Shown: positions 52,146 to 61,058, counted from the first letter of the stretch. The stretch is DNA of 64,000 nt from Pseudomonas sp. WS 5079 (GCF_012985465.1 NZ_JAAQWN010000008.1:248001-312000), one strand, 5' to 3'. A program made the numbers and translations. The notes: generated by a model not told the origin, from the letters alone.

Positions 52146-52690
52146 ATTTGTCCTTCAATATGCTCAATCAAGCCATGCTAACCCAGGTACTGCACGAACT
52201 ACGCCTGGGCAACCTGCAACGCTGCAAGGCACTTGGACTGAGTGAGGATGACATCTTCATGCTGCAATCCTTACCACCGACCACGTTATCGCGCCTGGCC
52301 CATGCCACTGTCCCTTGGCTTGAGGTCAAGATTGACTCGCCGGTGCTGCATCGTTTGATCGAACAAGCTGAACGTGATGAACAGAACGAACGGTTGATCA
52401 ACCGAGCGCTCAAACTCGGCGCCAGCAGCACCATTATGTACCAGTGTTTTGGCTTGGCGCATTCGGAAACAGCCATGCGTCGGCGTCTACTCAAGATAGA
52501 AACTCGTAAAGGCCGCCCCCAACATTTAAGCGAAGCGCAGGAGCATGCGTTGTGGCAACGTTGGTGCCAAATACGAACAGAGGACGGCACCGAGGATAAA
52601 CTCGACGCTATGATGATGCTTGCCGAAGAACAGCAGATCAGCTTGACCATCGTTTGGCAGCAAATCGACCAGTACAGCAACAAAACATGA
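52142..52690 (+). CDS. DUF2857 ICE protein
   Basis: 182 residues with the DUF2857 pattern: LHELRLGNLQRCKALGLSED, LIEQAERDEQNERLINRALK, LGASSTIMYQCFGL and RQRRLLKI-like TAMRRRLLKIETRKGRP. The second half resembles a FlhD-like helical DNA-binding protein. It is coupled by ATGA overlaps to parB before and the STY4528-type gene after. Function unknown; it always travels with this set of ICE genes. Confidence 0.85.
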   Translation: MNLSFNMLNQAMLTQVLHELRLGNLQRCKALGLSEDDIFMLQSLPPTTLSRLAHATVPWLEVKIDSPVLHRLIEQAERDEQNERLINRALKLGASSTIMYQCFGLAHSETAMRRRLLKIETRKGRPQHLSEAQEHALWQRWCQIRTEDGTEDKLDAMMMLAEEQQISLTIVWQQIDQYSNKT

Positions 52691-53877
52691 ATGCTGTTCC
52701 TGCCAGTCGCTGGCAACGTGTCCTGCAGCAATGCACACAGCAGCTGCATGAGCGCTGGCCAGCCCGCCCTGCCACTGAACAGCCCTCCAATCAGGCTCTA
52801 CAGGCTGGCTTTCTGTTCAGTGGCCAATCACACGAAGTCGTGCCGCGTCGCCTGCTGTTGGATAGTCGGCTGACGCCACTGGAACGTAATGCCTGGCAAG
52901 TGTTTCGACTCATGCTGCAAGGCCAGGGCGTGGTCACGCCGCGCTATGAGGATCTGCAGCCTTACTTATCGAGTGTGCCCTACGGCGCCTTAGCCTCCCG
53001 TGAAACCATTGCTCGGGTGTTGACGATGCTCAGGTTGACGCGCTGGCTCAGTTTGGTGAGTCGCGGACGCGATCAGCTCAGCGGACGTCTCCAAGGTTCT
53101 CTGTATGTCCTGCACGATGAGCCGTTAACCCCCGCCGAAGCCTTGGAACTGGATCAGGATTACCTGGCGCTGGTCGGACATGCCCTCGGTCATGCCACCA
53201 AGGCGGTGCGTATTGTCGCCCAGCACGTTGTGGAGGAAGTCCGCCAAGACACGAATATCGATCAGGATCGGTTACCGACGCGGCTCGACAGTTGGGGCGA
53301 ACTTTGGGCGCAGCAAGGATTGGATCCGGCAACCGATGCCACTCTGCACGATTCCGAACGGAGGGAAGATGCCCTCGTTCGGAATCGTGCAGGCCCTCGT
53401 TCGGATTCCGAACCGAGTCTGAACGCCAGTGTTTCCCGCACCGTTCGGAATCCGAACGCCGCCTGTACTGTATTAAAAGAAAGTATTTGTACAGTACCGC
53501 GCGCGACCCCAGCGGTGGTTAACCTGCACTGGCCTGCTGCGCTGCACCTGAGCCCAAACGAGCGTCAGGCCATCGCCGTGGCGCTGAACAAGCTCAAGCC
53601 CGCGGATCGGCAGGCGGTGCTCAACGAAGCGGGAGCACGCTGTACGGCCGGCGGTATCCGCAAGCCAGCGGCGTATCTGATGGGTCTGATCCAGCGTGCG
53701 CTGAAAGGTGACTTTCGTCCTTGGGCAGGTCAGGCCGAACCGTCACCCATTGCAGAACCGCCCCCACCCGCCCCCTCGCGGCCATCTCGACAACAGGGCG
53801 AACCCGCGTCTGCCCTTGCCCAAGCGTGCCTGAATGAGCTGCGCCAACTGCGTGGCAAACGCGGTGGACGTCAGTAG
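52687..53877 (+). CDS. STY4528-family ICE protein, possible replication factor
   Basis: The start at 52687 overlaps the DUF2857 stop (ATGA); 396 residues. Blocks include VVPRRLLLDSRLTPLERNAW, QVFRLMLQGQG, then a winged-helix-like region (ASRETIARVLTMLRLTRWLS, LVSRGRDQLSGRLQGSLYVL). The C-terminal third (LSPNERQAIAVALNKLKPAD) ends in a basic tail. Members are annotated as pathogenicity-island or conjugative-element proteins linked to replication. Codons 220-258 are encoded by a cluster of palindromes (53346-53457), so this stretch may serve as DNA signal as well as protein. Confidence 0.85.
   Translation: MNAVPASRWQRVLQQCTQQLHERWPARPATEQPSNQALQAGFLFSGQSHEVVPRRLLLDSRLTPLERNAWQVFRLMLQGQGVVTPRYEDLQPYLSSVPYGALASRETIARVLTMLRLTRWLSLVSRGRDQLSGRLQGSLYVLHDEPLTPAEALELDQDYLALVGHALGHATKAVRIVAQHVVEEVRQDTNIDQDRLPTRLDSWGELWAQQGLDPATDATLHDSERREDALVRNRAGPRSDSEPSLNASVSRTVRNPNAACTVLKESICTVPRATPAVVNLHWPAALHLSPNERQAIAVALNKLKPADRQAVLNEAGARCTAGGIRKPAAYLMGLIQRALKGDFRPWAGQAEPSPIAEPPPPAPSRPSRQQGEPASALAQACLNELRQLRGKRGGRQ
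53346..53457. repeat. Cluster of GTTCGGAATC palindromes inside the STY4528-type gene
   Basis: Four related sites lie in 112 bases. CACGATTCCGAACG (53347-53360) and CGTTCGGAATCGTG (53376-53389) are perfect inverted repeats making a 15-bp hairpin stem. GTTCGGA-T-TCCGAAC (53399-53413) and GTTCGGA-A-TCCGAAC (53443-53457) are perfect 15-bp palindromes. GCCCTCGTTCGGA also recurs as a direct repeat 22 bases apart. The arrangement resembles iterons or an initiator/repressor array. Confidence 0.7.
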
Positions 53878-53901
53878 ATTTGATGCCAGTGGCATCAAAT
53901 C
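53877..53901. repeat. Long palindrome copy 1, at the stop codon of the STY4528-type gene
   Basis: GATTTGATGCCA and TGGCATCAAATC flank a single G: a perfect 25-bp palindrome that begins on the last base of the stop codon. GACGTCA lies 4 bases further left (53867-53873). No T run follows, so it is not a simple terminator. Confidence 0.7.
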
Positions 53902-53984
53902 CAGGGAGTTCCACTCTACGAACACATCGGACCATACCATGAAATTTTTAGGAAAAAGCCGGGGCATCTCCTCCCATGAACGTA

Positions 53985-54029
53985 GACGTCAATGGATTTG
54001 ATGCCACTGGCATCAAATCCACTGACGTC
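53985..54029. repeat. Long palindrome copy 2, before the PFL_4669-type gene
   Basis: The same core (TGGATTTGATGCCA, C, TGGCATCAAATCCA) is extended on both sides by GACGTCA and TGACGTC, giving a 45-base palindrome with a single mismatched pair. It lies 108 bases right of copy 1. Confidence 0.75.
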
Positions 54030-54141
54030 TCCATAGTTAACCCTCTTAAACCAAACCGAACAGACCGCATTCAGCTTTTTGGCTGTCCTTCACCTTCATC
54101 TGTCGCAACGTTCCTGTCCAAGCGAATGCGAGGACACCACC

Positions 54142-54897
54142 GTGGCCGATCACTATCAACTCAATCTGGGTTCATTGCGCAGCAGCATCACCCTGACCCT
54201 GCACACCCACCATGCCGCCCGTATCTGGCAAGGTCGAGCCGCACGCGAAGGCGTCCACTCGATCATGGGTATGGCCGGCTACATCAGTGTCACCAACCTG
54301 ATCAAACAAACCGCGGCCCAGGACGATCCCTATGCCGATTGGGCCATCGTGCAACTCGAAGAAAAACTGATGCAGGCCAAGGCTGGGATGCGGGAACTGA
54401 CCCAACAGCTGGATCGGATCAGACAGGACCTGCCGACACAGATCGACATGGGGGACAACCTCAACATCCACCCCGTCACCTTGCCGTTGTACATCGGCAG
54501 CCAGCTGGGTTTTCTCGCGGTCTACCTGCTGACCGACTACGACACCCTGGTGCGTCGTACCCTGTTGGCCCATCACACCGCCCTGATCGGCCGTATCGAC
54601 ATGGAAGCCTGGATCGACGACGGCGCCCATCTGCTGCGTAGCCTGTTCAGTCAGGCACAGCGCTATCGGCATGCCGGCGTCACGCGTGATGACATGGCGG
54701 CGAACAACGCCCGGGCCATTGCGGCCATTGAGAAACTGGGTTTGCCCCCGATGGACATTCTTGAGGGTCATCGCCGCTCCCAGTTTGCACCGCCAATCAC
54801 TCGCCGTGGTGCGGTGGCAGTGGATGATGCCGACGCGTTGGCAGAGGACGCGGGAGAGCCCTCTGCGACAGTGGATGAGCCGGAGGACGAAGCATGA
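54142..54897 (+). CDS. PFL_4669-family ICE protein (TIGR03761 type)
   Basis: A GTG at 54142 preceded by GAGGAC is the likely start; a TTG 63 bases upstream opens a longer frame without ribosome binding site. The 251 residues read VADHYQLNLGSLRSSITLTL, HTHHAARIWQGRAAREGVHS, IMGMAGYISVTNLIKQTAAQ, then QIDMGDNLNIHPVTLPLYIG, which I associate with the PFL_4669 family of integrating conjugative elements. The C-terminus is acidic. It overlaps the DUF3158 gene by four bases. Role unknown. Confidence 0.85.
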   Translation: MADHYQLNLGSLRSSITLTLHTHHAARIWQGRAAREGVHSIMGMAGYISVTNLIKQTAAQDDPYADWAIVQLEEKLMQAKAGMRELTQQLDRIRQDLPTQIDMGDNLNIHPVTLPLYIGSQLGFLAVYLLTDYDTLVRRTLLAHHTALIGRIDMEAWIDDGAHLLRSLFSQAQRYRHAGVTRDDMAANNARAIAAIEKLGLPPMDILEGHRRSQFAPPITRRGAVAVDDADALAEDAGEPSATVDEPEDEA

Positions 54898-55412
54898 ATC
54901 CGATGATCCCGGCTCAACCAATGCCCTTCGAAGCGTTAACACCGGATGCCTATCGACAGCTCGAACACGCAGCCTCCCTAAAAGGCCTTTTAAAACCTTT
55001 TAAGGGTAAGGGGGAGTTGGAGCACCTGGCGCAGGTGGCGAGGGAAATCGAGGCGCAGTTATGTCACCTGATGGAGGCTGTGGTGCAGCAAGCCGGACAG
55101 CCCCCTTACTCGCTGCTGGACATTCGTTTAGTGCTGCAGAACACCAGCGCAGGCAGCACCTTTTTGCGTTGGCGCACCCGTGACTTCGCCCGTATGGGGG
55201 TTGCGGTCTGGGAACGCCAGATCTGCAACAACGCCCTGCCGCAGGCCGTACGCGAGAGATTGCACCGCTTCGAATGCGATCGCATTGCACTGAACCTGCA
55301 GATGAGCGTGGTGCATTCGCTCTACCGCCAGGCCACGACCTGCGCGATCAACATGGCCAGTGCCGAACGGCTGCTGCGCCAGTTCACACCCGCAGTGGAG
55401 GTATCACGATGA
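54894..55412 (+). CDS. DUF3158 ICE protein
   Basis: 172 residues, mainly helical: LEHAASLKGLLKPFKGKGEL, LEHLAQVAREIEAQLCHLME and a basic FLRWRTRDFARMGVAVWERQ. The pattern and its fixed place between PFL_4669 and SSB fit DUF3158. Both ends overlap neighbours by ATGA. No activity is known. Confidence 0.82.
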   Translation: MNPMIPAQPMPFEALTPDAYRQLEHAASLKGLLKPFKGKGELEHLAQVAREIEAQLCHLMEAVVQQAGQPPYSLLDIRLVLQNTSAGSTFLRWRTRDFARMGVAVWERQICNNALPQAVRERLHRFECDRIALNLQMSVVHSLYRQATTCAINMASAERLLRQFTPAVEVSR

Positions 55413-55864
55413 GTACTTTTTTCGTTGGCGAAGGCAATATCGGCAGTGCGCCAGAATTCCAGGAGTTCGCCTCTGGCAATGACGAGCCGCGGCGTTTGCT
55501 ACGGCTGAATGTGTACTTTGACAACCCCATCCCACGCGAGGGCAGCTATGAAGATCGGGGCGGCTATTGGGCGCCGGTTGAGCTCTGGCACCGTGAGGCT
55601 GAACACTGGAGCACCCTGTACCAGAAAGGCATGCGCGTACTGGTCGAAGGTCGTACGGTGCGCGATGAGTGGGAGGACAGCGAAGACAATGCGCGGGTGA
55701 CCTTCAAGATCGAGGCCCGTCGAGTCGGCATCCTGCCTCACCGGGTGCACAGCGTGGTCATGCGGGAACGCTCCAGTGAACCGACGACCGCTCAAAATAC
55801 TGAGCAGGCCAGCTCGCCGACCTCGAAACCCAGGAAACACAGAGGGCAATCACCTAAGGCCTGA
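55409..55864 (+). CDS. ssb: ICE-type single-stranded DNA-binding protein
   Basis: The ATG at 55409 overlaps the DUF3158 stop. The 151 residues form an OB fold: FVGEGNIGSAPEFQEFASGN, LRLNVYFDNPIPREGSYEDR, YQKGMRVLVEGRTVRDEWED, VTFKIEARRVGILPHRVHSV. A disordered Ser/Pro/Lys tail follows but lacks the acidic DxDIPF tip of chromosomal SSB, so host-protein recruitment is probably lost. It would coat single-stranded DNA during transfer or replication of the element. Confidence 0.88.
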   Translation: MSTFFVGEGNIGSAPEFQEFASGNDEPRRLLRLNVYFDNPIPREGSYEDRGGYWAPVELWHREAEHWSTLYQKGMRVLVEGRTVRDEWEDSEDNARVTFKIEARRVGILPHRVHSVVMRERSSEPTTAQNTEQASSPTSKPRKHRGQSPKA

Positions 55865-56092
55865 ACGACTTCAGGCATAAAAATTGCGCCTTTGCGCGAA
55901 GTTCCTGGCCTGTCATTGCTCGCGGCTCATGAAGCCCCCCACCCAGTTACAAACGCTCCAATAAGGTAGCAGCTTCAGCCCATTCAAAGCCGCCCTCACC
56001 GACTAATATGAGGAACCTGCCATTCGGGTTTCTCATATCTCGCACCTGCTACTTCGAACAACGCTGCTCCGAACTCAATCCGGAGTAGTTAT

Positions 56093-58060
56093 ATGCGCCT
56101 CTTCCTCTGCGAAAAACCTTCCCAGGGTCGTGACATCGCCAAGGTTCTCGGAGCCACTCGGCGTGGTGATGGTTGCCTAATCGGCCCCGAGACAACTGTC
56201 ACCTGGTGTATCGGCCACCTACTGGAGACGGCCCCGCCTGAAACCTACGGCATTCAGTACAAAAACTGGTCGTTGGATCATCTACCTATCATTCCCGTGC
56301 AGTGGCAGGTCGAGGTCAAACCCAAGACTGCCGCGCAGTTCAAAATCATCAAACGCCTGCTCAGCGAAACCACCACCGTTGTCATCGCAACCGACGCCGA
56401 CCGAGAAGGTGAGATGATTGCCCGCGAGTTGCTGGAGCTCTGCAAGTATCCAGGCTCCGTTCAGCGCCTCTGGTTGTCCGCCCTCAACGAGGCGTCGATT
56501 CGCAAAGCCCTCTCCTCGCTGAAGTCTGGTCAGGAGACCTTCCCGCTCTATCACTCGGCCCTCGCCCGCAGCCGTGCCGACTGGCTGATCGGCATGAACC
56601 TCAGTCGTTTGTTTACCCTTCTTGGTCGGCGGGCAGGCTACGACGGCGTTTTGTCAGTGGGGCGCGTCCAGACACCCACCTTACGTCTGGTGGTCGATCG
56701 GGATCGTGCGATTGCCGGCTTCGTCCCGGTACCTTACTGGAACATTGAGGTACACCTATCGTCGATGGGCCAGCGATTCATCGCGGCGTGGTTACCGCCA
56801 TGCTCAGGACGGGACGAGTCGGGGCGTTGCCTACAACAAGTGCTTGCCCATCACGCGGTCCAAACAATCACCGACGAGAAGTCCGCCACGGTAATCTCGT
56901 TACATACTGAGCACTTCCGAGAACCGCCGCCCCTGCCCTTCGACCTAAGCACGTTGCAGGAAGTCTGCTCGCGTAAGCTGGGGCTCGGCGTCCAGGAAAC
57001 CCTGAACATCGCCCAAGCCCTGTATGAAACCCACAAAGCCACCACCTACCCGCGCAGCGATTGCCGCTATTTGCCAGAGAATATGTTCAACGAGGCTCCC
57101 GCGGTACTAGACGCCCTGCTCAAAACGGATCCTGCACTCAGACCTGCATTCGAGGACCTCGATCAATCATTGCGCTCCCGCGCATGGAACAATGCCAAGG
57201 TCACTGCGCACCACGGCATCATCCCCACCATCGAACCGGCAAACCTGGTGCGGATGTCCGAACAAGAACGCCATGTCTACGAACTGATCCGTAGCCACTA
57301 CCTAGTGCAGTTTCTTCCGCATCATGAGTTTGATCGGACCCAGGTCGAACTGGCGTGTGGCGAAGAACGATTGACCGCTGTGGGCAAACTGATCTTGGTC
57401 CAGGGCTGGAAAAGCTTACTCTCCGAAAACACCGAGGAGGATGAGCCCAGTCACAAATCCCAAGTCTTACCCATCTTGCAAAAGGGAGCGCAGTGCGCAG
57501 TGGACAATGCCGAACTCAAATCCATGCAAACGGCCGCTCCTAAACCTCTCACCGAGGGTGATCTGATCAAGGCGATGAAAAACGTCGCCAAGCTTGTCAA
57601 CGACCCACGCCTGAAACAGAAACTTCGGGACACCACCGGTATCGGAACCGAAGCCACACGAGCCGGCATTATCAAAGGGTTAATTGATCGCGGTTATTTG
57701 CTGAAGAAAAAACGCGCCTTGATGGCCACCGCCGCGGCCCATACCCTGATCGAGGCGGTACCAGCAGCAGTCGCAGATCCGGGTATGACCGCAATCTGGG
57801 AACAGGCGTTGGACGAAATCGAAGCGGGACGCCTGACCCTAGATGCGTTCGTTGCCAAGCAGGCGAACTGGATTGCGCAGTTGATCGCACACTGCCGCTC
57901 GCTCACGTTGGCAATAGCGCTCGAAACGAACCCAGGCTGTCCCATGTGCAACGCCTCAATGCTCAAACGAAAGGGCAAATCAGGACCGTTCTGGTCATGC
58001 TCCCGATATCCGGATTGCAAAGGCACTGTGTCAATCAGTAAAGATACGCGTCGCTCATAA
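56093..58060 (+). CDS. topB: Topoisomerase III (type IA) of the ICE
   Basis: 655 residues. Toprim domain with LFLCEKPSQGRDIAKVLGA and the acidic triad in ATDADREGEMIA. The catalytic Tyr lies in ATTYPRSDCRYLPE. The gate domain has GYDGVLSVGRVQTPTLRLVV and TTGIGTEATRAGIIKGLI. A single C-terminal zinc ribbon is seen (NPGCPMCNASMLKRKGKSGP, FWSCSRYPDCKG). Such enzymes travel with SSB in this ICE family and are thought to decatenate DNA during replication or transfer. Confidence 0.95.
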   Translation: MRLFLCEKPSQGRDIAKVLGATRRGDGCLIGPETTVTWCIGHLLETAPPETYGIQYKNWSLDHLPIIPVQWQVEVKPKTAAQFKIIKRLLSETTTVVIATDADREGEMIARELLELCKYPGSVQRLWLSALNEASIRKALSSLKSGQETFPLYHSALARSRADWLIGMNLSRLFTLLGRRAGYDGVLSVGRVQTPTLRLVVDRDRAIAGFVPVPYWNIEVHLSSMGQRFIAAWLPPCSGRDESGRCLQQVLAHHAVQTITDEKSATVISLHTEHFREPPPLPFDLSTLQEVCSRKLGLGVQETLNIAQALYETHKATTYPRSDCRYLPENMFNEAPAVLDALLKTDPALRPAFEDLDQSLRSRAWNNAKVTAHHGIIPTIEPANLVRMSEQERHVYELIRSHYLVQFLPHHEFDRTQVELACGEERLTAVGKLILVQGWKSLLSENTEEDEPSHKSQVLPILQKGAQCAVDNAELKSMQTAAPKPLTEGDLIKAMKNVAKLVNDPRLKQKLRDTTGIGTEATRAGIIKGLIDRGYLLKKKRALMATAAAHTLIEAVPAAVADPGMTAIWEQALDEIEAGRLTLDAFVAKQANWIAQLIAHCRSLTLAIALETNPGCPMCNASMLKRKGKSGPFWSCSRYPDCKGTVSISKDTRRS

Positions 58061-58957
58061 TGTTCCATGGGGCGATAACCATGAAAATGGTGCGTTCTCC
58101 GCCTTGACCTAGTCCCATCCTCTCTGCTGTAGTGGCTCAGGGTAATCGCCAACGGCAACCCAAGGCCGATTAGCTCCGGGCAGTTCGGTCAAACTCTTCG
58201 AGTTCGGAGTCTCCTCTTCTGCGGGATCTCGTTCCCGTTTTGTGCTCGACCTGATTGTGGTGGCGGATGACCACTGTTGCCTCTACCCGGCAATAGCGGT
58301 CATCCGCTTCGGCGATCGTATTCAGTCCCGGAGCCCACCGGGGAAACAAGGGGCACCCTTTGTGCGCGGATGCGTGCCAGCATGTTCCGACCCAGGCCAC
58401 GACAAGGATCGGTTGACGAATCATTGCGCAGTTCAACCAAGTTTTGCGAGGAGCTTGTCGACTGCGTAAGACCGTCAAAGGTGGCTTTTCTGTTCCTTGC
58501 CTGACACTCCGTCAGGCCCACTCTTCATTTTGTTCATGCCAGTGAATACCACTCTAATCCAGGCGTAAAAAATCGGGTTGCAGCGTCTTGACGCTCCCCT
58601 TTGACAGGCTTATACAAAGGGCGTGGTTCGCTGTCGTTGACAGCCCAGCCCAGGTGGCCAGAACCTTCAAGGCTACGCCACGTTCGTGGTGGTTTACCCA
58701 AGTGCGATTAGCGTTCGGAAGCTCGCGCGGTTGCCGCTTCAGCGGTGATGAATGCCGACTAGTCCATGCCTGTGGATTACCACCGCAAACGCTCCTCTAC
58801 TGCACAGCTATTCCTTCAGAAGCATCATTCTGATGGTCATCGGTTTGCCGGTGACGAGTCGTTCATCGCTCGACTTCATCTTACCCACCCTGACGGGGGC
58901 TCACTTTCCCGTCAGGGGCTGTGCGTCGCCGTTTTCCCTTGAAACAGGAGAACCACC
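58061..58957. other. 900-base region with hairpins between topB and the DUF3577 gene
   Basis: No convincing gene on either strand; the short frames have no ribosome binding sites. Two structures stand out: GCCTGAC-ACTCC-GTCAGGC (58499-58517), and CCCTGACGGG paired with CCCGTCAGGG (58888-58917) about 40 bases before the DUF3577 start. They share the CCTGACG/CGTCAGG core. The region may hold an origin of transfer, a regulatory RNA or a long leader. Confidence 0.5.
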
Positions 58958-59539
58958 ATGGCCTACGCCAACCAATCCCAAGAAGCGACCTCTTACTTCA
59001 ACCTGCACACCGTCGGTATCGGCTACCTCAACCGTGTTCGTGAAGTACAGGTCCGCCGCGGTCAGCCATTCATGGCCTGCGATATCGCAGCCTTGCATGG
59101 TGCCACTGATGCAGTGGAGTACACCCGCTTTGATTGCAAAGTCGCTGGTGGCGAAGCTGACCGTTTGATTCGTCTCTATATGGACGCCGTCAAGGCCGAG
59201 AAAAAGGTCTTGCTGTCGTTCCGTATTGGTGACCTGTGGATCGACCCATTTCTCTATGAGAAAGGCGATAAACAAGGCCAACCTGGCGCCAGCCTGAAAG
59301 GTCGTTTGCTGTTCATCGACTGGATCAAGGTCAATGGCAAGTTCGAATACAAAGCGCCCGCCAGGCAGGAAGCAACAGCACCTGCTGAGCAAGCGCCAAA
59401 CCGTGAGCCGTCCCCAACTTCGGCTGATGCCGAAGTTGAGGATACCGACAACCCTACAGACTCCAGGATTGAACCGGAATCTCCAACCACTCCCCGCACG
59501 GCCCGCCGTGTCGCCACACGTGCTGTTCAGTCCGTCTGA
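58958..59539 (+). CDS. DUF3577 (STY4534-family) ICE replication-associated protein
   Basis: AGGAG lies 7 bases before the ATG. The first 130 residues (YFNLHTVGIGYLNRVREVQV, RRGQPFMACDIAALHGATDA, then RFDCKVAGGEADRLIRLYMD and LSFRIGDLWIDPFLYEKGDK) match DUF3577, an OB-like fold. The last 60 residues are disordered and rich in Pro, Glu and Thr. It is a leading marker gene of this ICE family and probably binds single-stranded DNA. It is framed by a leader hairpin and a terminator. Confidence 0.88.
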   Translation: MAYANQSQEATSYFNLHTVGIGYLNRVREVQVRRGQPFMACDIAALHGATDAVEYTRFDCKVAGGEADRLIRLYMDAVKAEKKVLLSFRIGDLWIDPFLYEKGDKQGQPGASLKGRLLFIDWIKVNGKFEYKAPARQEATAPAEQAPNREPSPTSADAEVEDTDNPTDSRIEPESPTTPRTARRVATRAVQSV

Positions 59540-59561
59540 ACAATCCATGATGTTTTACATC

Positions 59562-59588
59562 AAGGCGCTCAATCGAGCGCCTTTTCTT
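59562..59588 (+). terminator. Terminator after the DUF3577 gene
   Basis: AAGGCGCTC-AATC-GAGCGCCTT, a perfect 9-bp stem followed by TTCTT. Confidence 0.8.
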
Positions 59589-59610
59589 CAACCAGCACAG
59601 GAGAACCAAT

Positions 59611-59868
59611 ATGGAATCCTTCTGGCTTTGCGACGACTGCCTGTTCGGTGCGGCTTACGAGGACTACAGCACGTTATCGCTGTATTACTCGCCAGATGAG
59701 ACCGAACAACGTATCGCCGCGATACACCGGGGGCTGGTTCGCTTATTGCCCATCAGTGCCGACTTCGATCCCGAAACCGGCTGGGGAATAAGATCCTTTT
59801 CTCCATTGCCTTGCGACGGTTGTGGTTCACCTCTGCACGGTCAACGCCACCGATACACTCGGCTGTAA
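59611..59868 (+). CDS. Small ICE protein with zinc-ribbon-like cysteines
   Basis: AGGAG lies 8 bases before the ATG. The 85 residues begin [20 protein letters not shown], with a CxxC pair, and end with a second pair in [20 protein letters not shown]. Together these could bind one zinc ion. Proteins of this look are common between DUF3577 and radC in Pseudomonas ICEs. No function is known. Confidence 0.75.
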   Translation: MESFWLCDDCLFGAAYEDYSTLSLYYSPDETEQRIAAIHRGLVRLLPISADFDPETGWGIRSFSPLPCDGCGSPLHGQRHRYTRL

Positions 59869-59968
59869 ACCCTACATCACCTGCAAACGCCTGCAACTCC
59901 ACACCCACCCTGGGGAAACCACTCCCCTCGGGCGTGTACCCCTGATTATTCCCTTCGGAGGTAGCGCC

Positions 59969-60463
59969 ATGAACACCCCACTCACACTGATTGAGACCTC
60001 GGATTTCGAGGCTGATCGCATTATCCAAGAAAACCAGCTGATCGACGAAGCGCTGCATATTCTGGATCGTCGACTGTTCAACCGCGGTCCTAAACTGACG
60101 TCACCTGAAACCGTGACCTCTTACCTAAAACTGCAGCTTACACAACAAGAACATGAAGTCTTTGGTGTGATTTTTTTTGACGCCCAGCACCGGGTGCTGG
60201 CGTTTGAAATCCTCTTTCACGGCAGCATTGATAGCGCCAGCGTTTACCCCCGCCAAGTCGTTAAGCGTTCCCTCGCGCATAACGCTGCAGCCGTCATTTT
60301 TGTTCACAACCACCCCTCAGGGTGTACAGAGCCCAGCCAGGCGGACCGTGTTTTGACCGTACGGCTGAAAGAGGCCTTGGCCTTGATCGACGTGTGCGTA
60401 CTGGATCACTTTATCGTGGGTGAAGGTCGCCCGCTCTCCCTTGCCGAATACGGATGGCTTTAA
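59969..60463 (+). CDS. radC: RadC-family JAB-domain protein
   Basis: The ATG at 59969 follows GGAGG, so the longer upstream frame is not used. 164 residues: only the JAB/MPN metalloprotease-like domain, with [14 protein letters not shown] and [20 protein letters not shown], without the N-terminal HhH region of chromosomal RadC. Such short RadC proteins are typical of plasmids and ICEs; their job is unknown, and a role in DNA repair is doubtful. A terminator follows. Confidence 0.9.
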   Translation: MNTPLTLIETSDFEADRIIQENQLIDEALHILDRRLFNRGPKLTSPETVTSYLKLQLTQQEHEVFGVIFFDAQHRVLAFEILFHGSIDSASVYPRQVVKRSLAHNAAAVIFVHNHPSGCTEPSQADRVLTVRLKEALALIDVCVLDHFIVGEGRPLSLAEYGWL

Positions 60464-60470
60464 ACCTCAC

Positions 60471-60498
60471 AGGCGCCTACGGGCGCCTCGTTTATTTT
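60471..60498 (+). terminator. Terminator after radC
   Basis: AGGCGCC-TACG-GGCGCCT stem followed by CGTTTATTTT. Confidence 0.65.
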
Positions 60499-60515
60499 CA
60501 TTCTGGAGCACGCTC

Positions 60516-60818
60516 ATGAACCCCACACACCAAGCCCCCACCCTGCTGATCGCCTCAAATCCATTTACTCGGGGCTACGACAAACTTTATATCGAACGGT
60601 TGTTACTGATCTTCTACGAGGATGGCTGTCCTCCCTGCTTTCGGCCTATGCACGACTCCCAGGAGCATCTGTCCGACGATACGTTGCAACTGGTCCCCTG
60701 CATCTTCAATGATGATTTCGCCTTGATCAGCGAAGGCCAATCCATTCTGAATGAATTGGATGGTTGCTGCCCGTCCAACGGACTGGTGCACCAGGTGGTC
60801 TATGCCGTAATAGGCTAA
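60516..60818 (+). CDS. Small ICE protein of unknown function
   Basis: The ATG at 60516 has CTGGAG 6 bases before it. The 100 residues (APTLLIASNPFTRGYDKLYI, ERLLLIFYEDGCPPCFRPMH, then SDDTLQLVPCIFNDDFALIS) show no known domain. The next gene starts at a GTG directly after its stop codon. Confidence 0.65.
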   Translation: MNPTHQAPTLLIASNPFTRGYDKLYIERLLLIFYEDGCPPCFRPMHDSQEHLSDDTLQLVPCIFNDDFALISEGQSILNELDGCCPSNGLVHQVVYAVIG

Positions 60819-61058
60819 GTGTTCAACGAGCAGTGCCACGTCGCGGACTTTGACTCCTTGGAAGAAGCCAAGTCCGTGGTCCATCGTTTGAGTTTCGAGA
60901 CTGGACGCTACAGCCGAGCTTGGGAGATCAGTACCGCACACCTCACTGAAGAAGCATTGCGCTACTTGGAACGCGGGGCGGACTATTTCGACTCTAGCCC
61001 AACCGGGCTGCTGTTCGAACCCTTTGTCCTGAAGGACTGCAATGGCAGTCGGGTGTAA
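60819..61058 (+). CDS. ICE protein, possible N-terminal half of a split gene
   Basis: GTG start immediately after the TAA of the preceding gene; 79 residues. The segment RAWEISTAHLTEEALRYLER resembles the STAHL block of DUF5983-type ICE proteins. It ends KDCNGSRV, and the next frame starts inside this overlap with AVGCKLIGTPWTDDNL. A one-base change near 61040 would join the two into a single protein of about 150 residues, so this may be the front half of a frameshifted gene. Confidence 0.5.
   Translation: MFNEQCHVADFDSLEEAKSVVHRLSFETGRYSRAWEISTAHLTEEALRYLERGADYFDSSPTGLLFEPFVLKDCNGSRV

Noticed and set aside
53346-53457. CRISPR-like or transposon interpretation of the GTTCGGAATC repeats
   Set aside because: Spacing and orientation are irregular, there are no spacers, and no element ends or duplications flank them; a binding-site array fits better.
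54984-55020. AAAAGGCCTTTT and CCTTTTAAAACC repeats at the start of the DUF3158 gene
   Set aside because: They lie within a clear coding frame, are short and AT-simple, and have no partner elsewhere.
58170-58504. Several short frames on both strands between topB and the DUF3577 gene
   Set aside because: They overlap each other, lack ribosome binding sites and have unnatural composition.
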